NCBI GenBank assembly: GCA_904420255.1
Contig: CAJFUT010000120.1
Coordinates: 1 to 5,662, forward strand
From: an uncultured Angelakisella sp.
GTDB taxonomy: Bacteria; Bacillota; Clostridia; Oscillospirales; Ruminococcaceae
Direction of reading: 5' to 3'
Length of the DNA stretch: 5,662 nt
Each line of letters begins with the position of its first letter. The first letter of the stretch is position 1. Below the pieces are notes generated by a model. It made no database searches and was not told the DNA's origin. It saw nothing but the letters and a program-made list of their open reading frames with translations. Made by a program: the position numbers and the translations under genes. This document shows, in pieces, positions 4,938 through 5,662 of the stretch.

Positions 4938-5662
4938 ATGCTGGCCATCCTTTCCCCCGCCAAGCGCATCCGCCCCTGCCCCTGCCCCTACGGGCTGGCC
5001 CCCACCCGCCCGGCCTTCCGGAAGGAGGCGGCGGAGCTGGGGGAGCTGCTCCGGGGCTATTCCCCCTGGCAGCTGGAAAGCCTCCTGGGGGTCAGCCCGG
5101 AGCTGGCCCTGGACGCCTTCGCCCTCTGCCAGGGCTTTGACGCCGCCGCCCCCGGCTCCCCGGCCCTGCTGGCCTACCAGGGCCTTGCCTACTGGAACCT
5201 GGACCCCGGCGGCTTCTCCCGGGAGGACCTGCTGGCGGCCCAGGAGCGGCTGCGGATCCTCTCCGCCCTCTACGGGGTGCTGCGGCCCCTGGACGGCATC
5301 TCCCCCCACCGGCTGGACTTCCTGGCCAGGCTGCGCCCGGAGGGGAAGACCCTCTACCGCTGGTGGGGGGAGAAAATCTGCCGGGAGCTGTTTTCCGCCG
5401 GGGAGCCGGTGGTGAACCTCTGCTCCGGGGAGTACGCCAGGGCGGCGGCCCCCTGGCTGGGGCCGGGGGATGTTTTCCTGACGGTGCGGTTCCTCCAGCG
5501 CCGGGGCGGGCGGCTGGTGACCCGCCCCACCGCCGCCAAGGCGGCCCGAGGGCAGATGGCCCGGTGGCTGGTGCTGGAGCGCCTCACCCGGCCGGAGGAG
5601 CTGACCGCCTTCTCCTGGGAGGGCTACCGCTTCTCCCCCGGGCTTTCCCACAGCCTGGAATA
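4938..5662 (+). CDS. YaaA family peroxide stress protein (UPF0246), 3' end cut by window
   Basis: The frame stays open from the ATG to the window edge, giving 241 codons plus TA, which begins either Tyr or a stop. The family is about 250-260 residues, so little is missing. Signature segments appear in order: MLAILSPAK (1-9), LAYQGLAYWNLDP (78-90), RLRILSALYGVLRPLDGISPHRL (104-126, Leu-Tyr-Gly and Arg-Pro-Leu-Asp core), LYRWWGEKI (139-147), VVNLCSGEYARAA (158-170), KAARGQMARW (201-210) and FSWEGYRF (225-232). In E. coli, YaaA is induced by OxyR and protects against peroxide by lowering free intracellular iron and DNA damage; the structure shows a cationic, DNA-binding-like groove. AAAGGAGG (4923-4930) is 7 bases before the ATG. 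The 28-base gap to the regulator, with no terminator, indicates co-transcription. A CPCP stretch at residues 14-17 comes from a small in-frame repeat. Confidence 0.9.
   Translation, partial: MLAILSPAKRIRPCPCPYGLAPTRPAFRKEAAELGELLRGYSPWQLESLLGVSPELALDAFALCQGFDAAAPGSPALLAYQGLAYWNLDPGGFSREDLLAAQERLRILSALYGVLRPLDGISPHRLDFLARLRPEGKTLYRWWGEKICRELFSAGEPVVNLCSGEYARAAAPWLGPGDVFLTVRFLQRRGGRLVTRPTAAKAARGQMARWLVLERLTRPEELTAFSWEGYRFSPGLSHSLE
4973..4989 (+). repeat. In-frame hexanucleotide microrepeat in yaaA
   Basis: CCCCTG occurs twice and is followed by CCCCT, encoding Pro-Cys-Pro-Cys-Pro near the N-terminus of the YaaA-like protein. Gain or loss of one unit would add or remove one Cys-Pro without a frameshift. 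It may simply reflect Pro-rich, GC-rich coding. Confidence 0.5.

Noticed and set aside
2804..4969. 721-residue minus-strand frame across reductase and regulator genes
   Set aside because: Pro/Arg/Gly-rich sequence in a shifted frame with no recognisable domain; it crosses two well-supported genes and their divergent promoters.
4896..5651. 251-residue minus-strand frame opposite yaaA
   Set aside because: Gly/Pro/Gln-rich shadow with no motif; the plus strand carries the ordered YaaA family segments.

Overview
The window looks like chromosome of a GC-rich, probably anaerobic Firmicute. I infer the Oscillospiraceae (Flavonifractor/Oscillibacter/Lawsonibacter type gut Clostridia), without database support. 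The clues are strong AGGAGG ribosome sites, sigma-A-like promoters embedded in very GC-rich DNA, heavy use of GGC/CTG/CCC/GAG codons, and an Fe-S/flavin enoate-reductase-type enzyme typical of gut anaerobes. The GC-rich composition opens many long false reading frames on the opposite strands. Only five genes are supported, all of recognisable families.

Layout. Positions 1-178 hold no gene that I can support. They contain a perfect 11-bp inverted repeat, a second smaller stem-loop, and the terminator of the next gene. Positions 179-886 (minus) encode a complete MgtC/SapB-family membrane protein, with its own promoter near 946-974. The stretch 887-1266 is non-coding: it holds that promoter, a GC-rich block full of inverted repeats, and a plus-strand promoter for a GNAT acetyltransferase (1267-1974). 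A strong intrinsic terminator (2001-2031) ends the acetyltransferase gene. The large flavoenzyme gene (2122-4056, minus) converges on it.

The most informative part is the right half. The 644-residue FMN/FAD/4Fe-4S 'old yellow enzyme plus pyridine-nucleotide-disulfide domain' reductase is divergent from a Crp/Fnr-family regulator (4235-4909, plus). The regulator is followed after 28 bases by yaaA (from 4938, cut by the window end), the peroxide-stress protein family. The 178-bp divergent gap carries a near-consensus promoter (TTGACA, 17 bp, TATGAT) and a perfect 18-bp palindrome, ATGATACA-GA-TGTATCAT, over its -10 and start region. This has the geometry of an autoregulatory operator of the Crp/Fnr protein, possibly shared with the reductase gene.

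How the genes may work together is inference. The regulator and yaaA look like one operon, and the regulator probably controls itself and perhaps the divergent oxygen-sensitive reductase. This would link a redox or small-molecule signal to a reductive enzyme and an iron/peroxide-protection protein. The MgtC-like and GNAT genes have separate promoters and no evident link to this module. I see no CRISPR array, transposase, phage gene, tRNA or rRNA. The only candidates for something undescribed are the divergent regulatory module and a few non-coding repeats.
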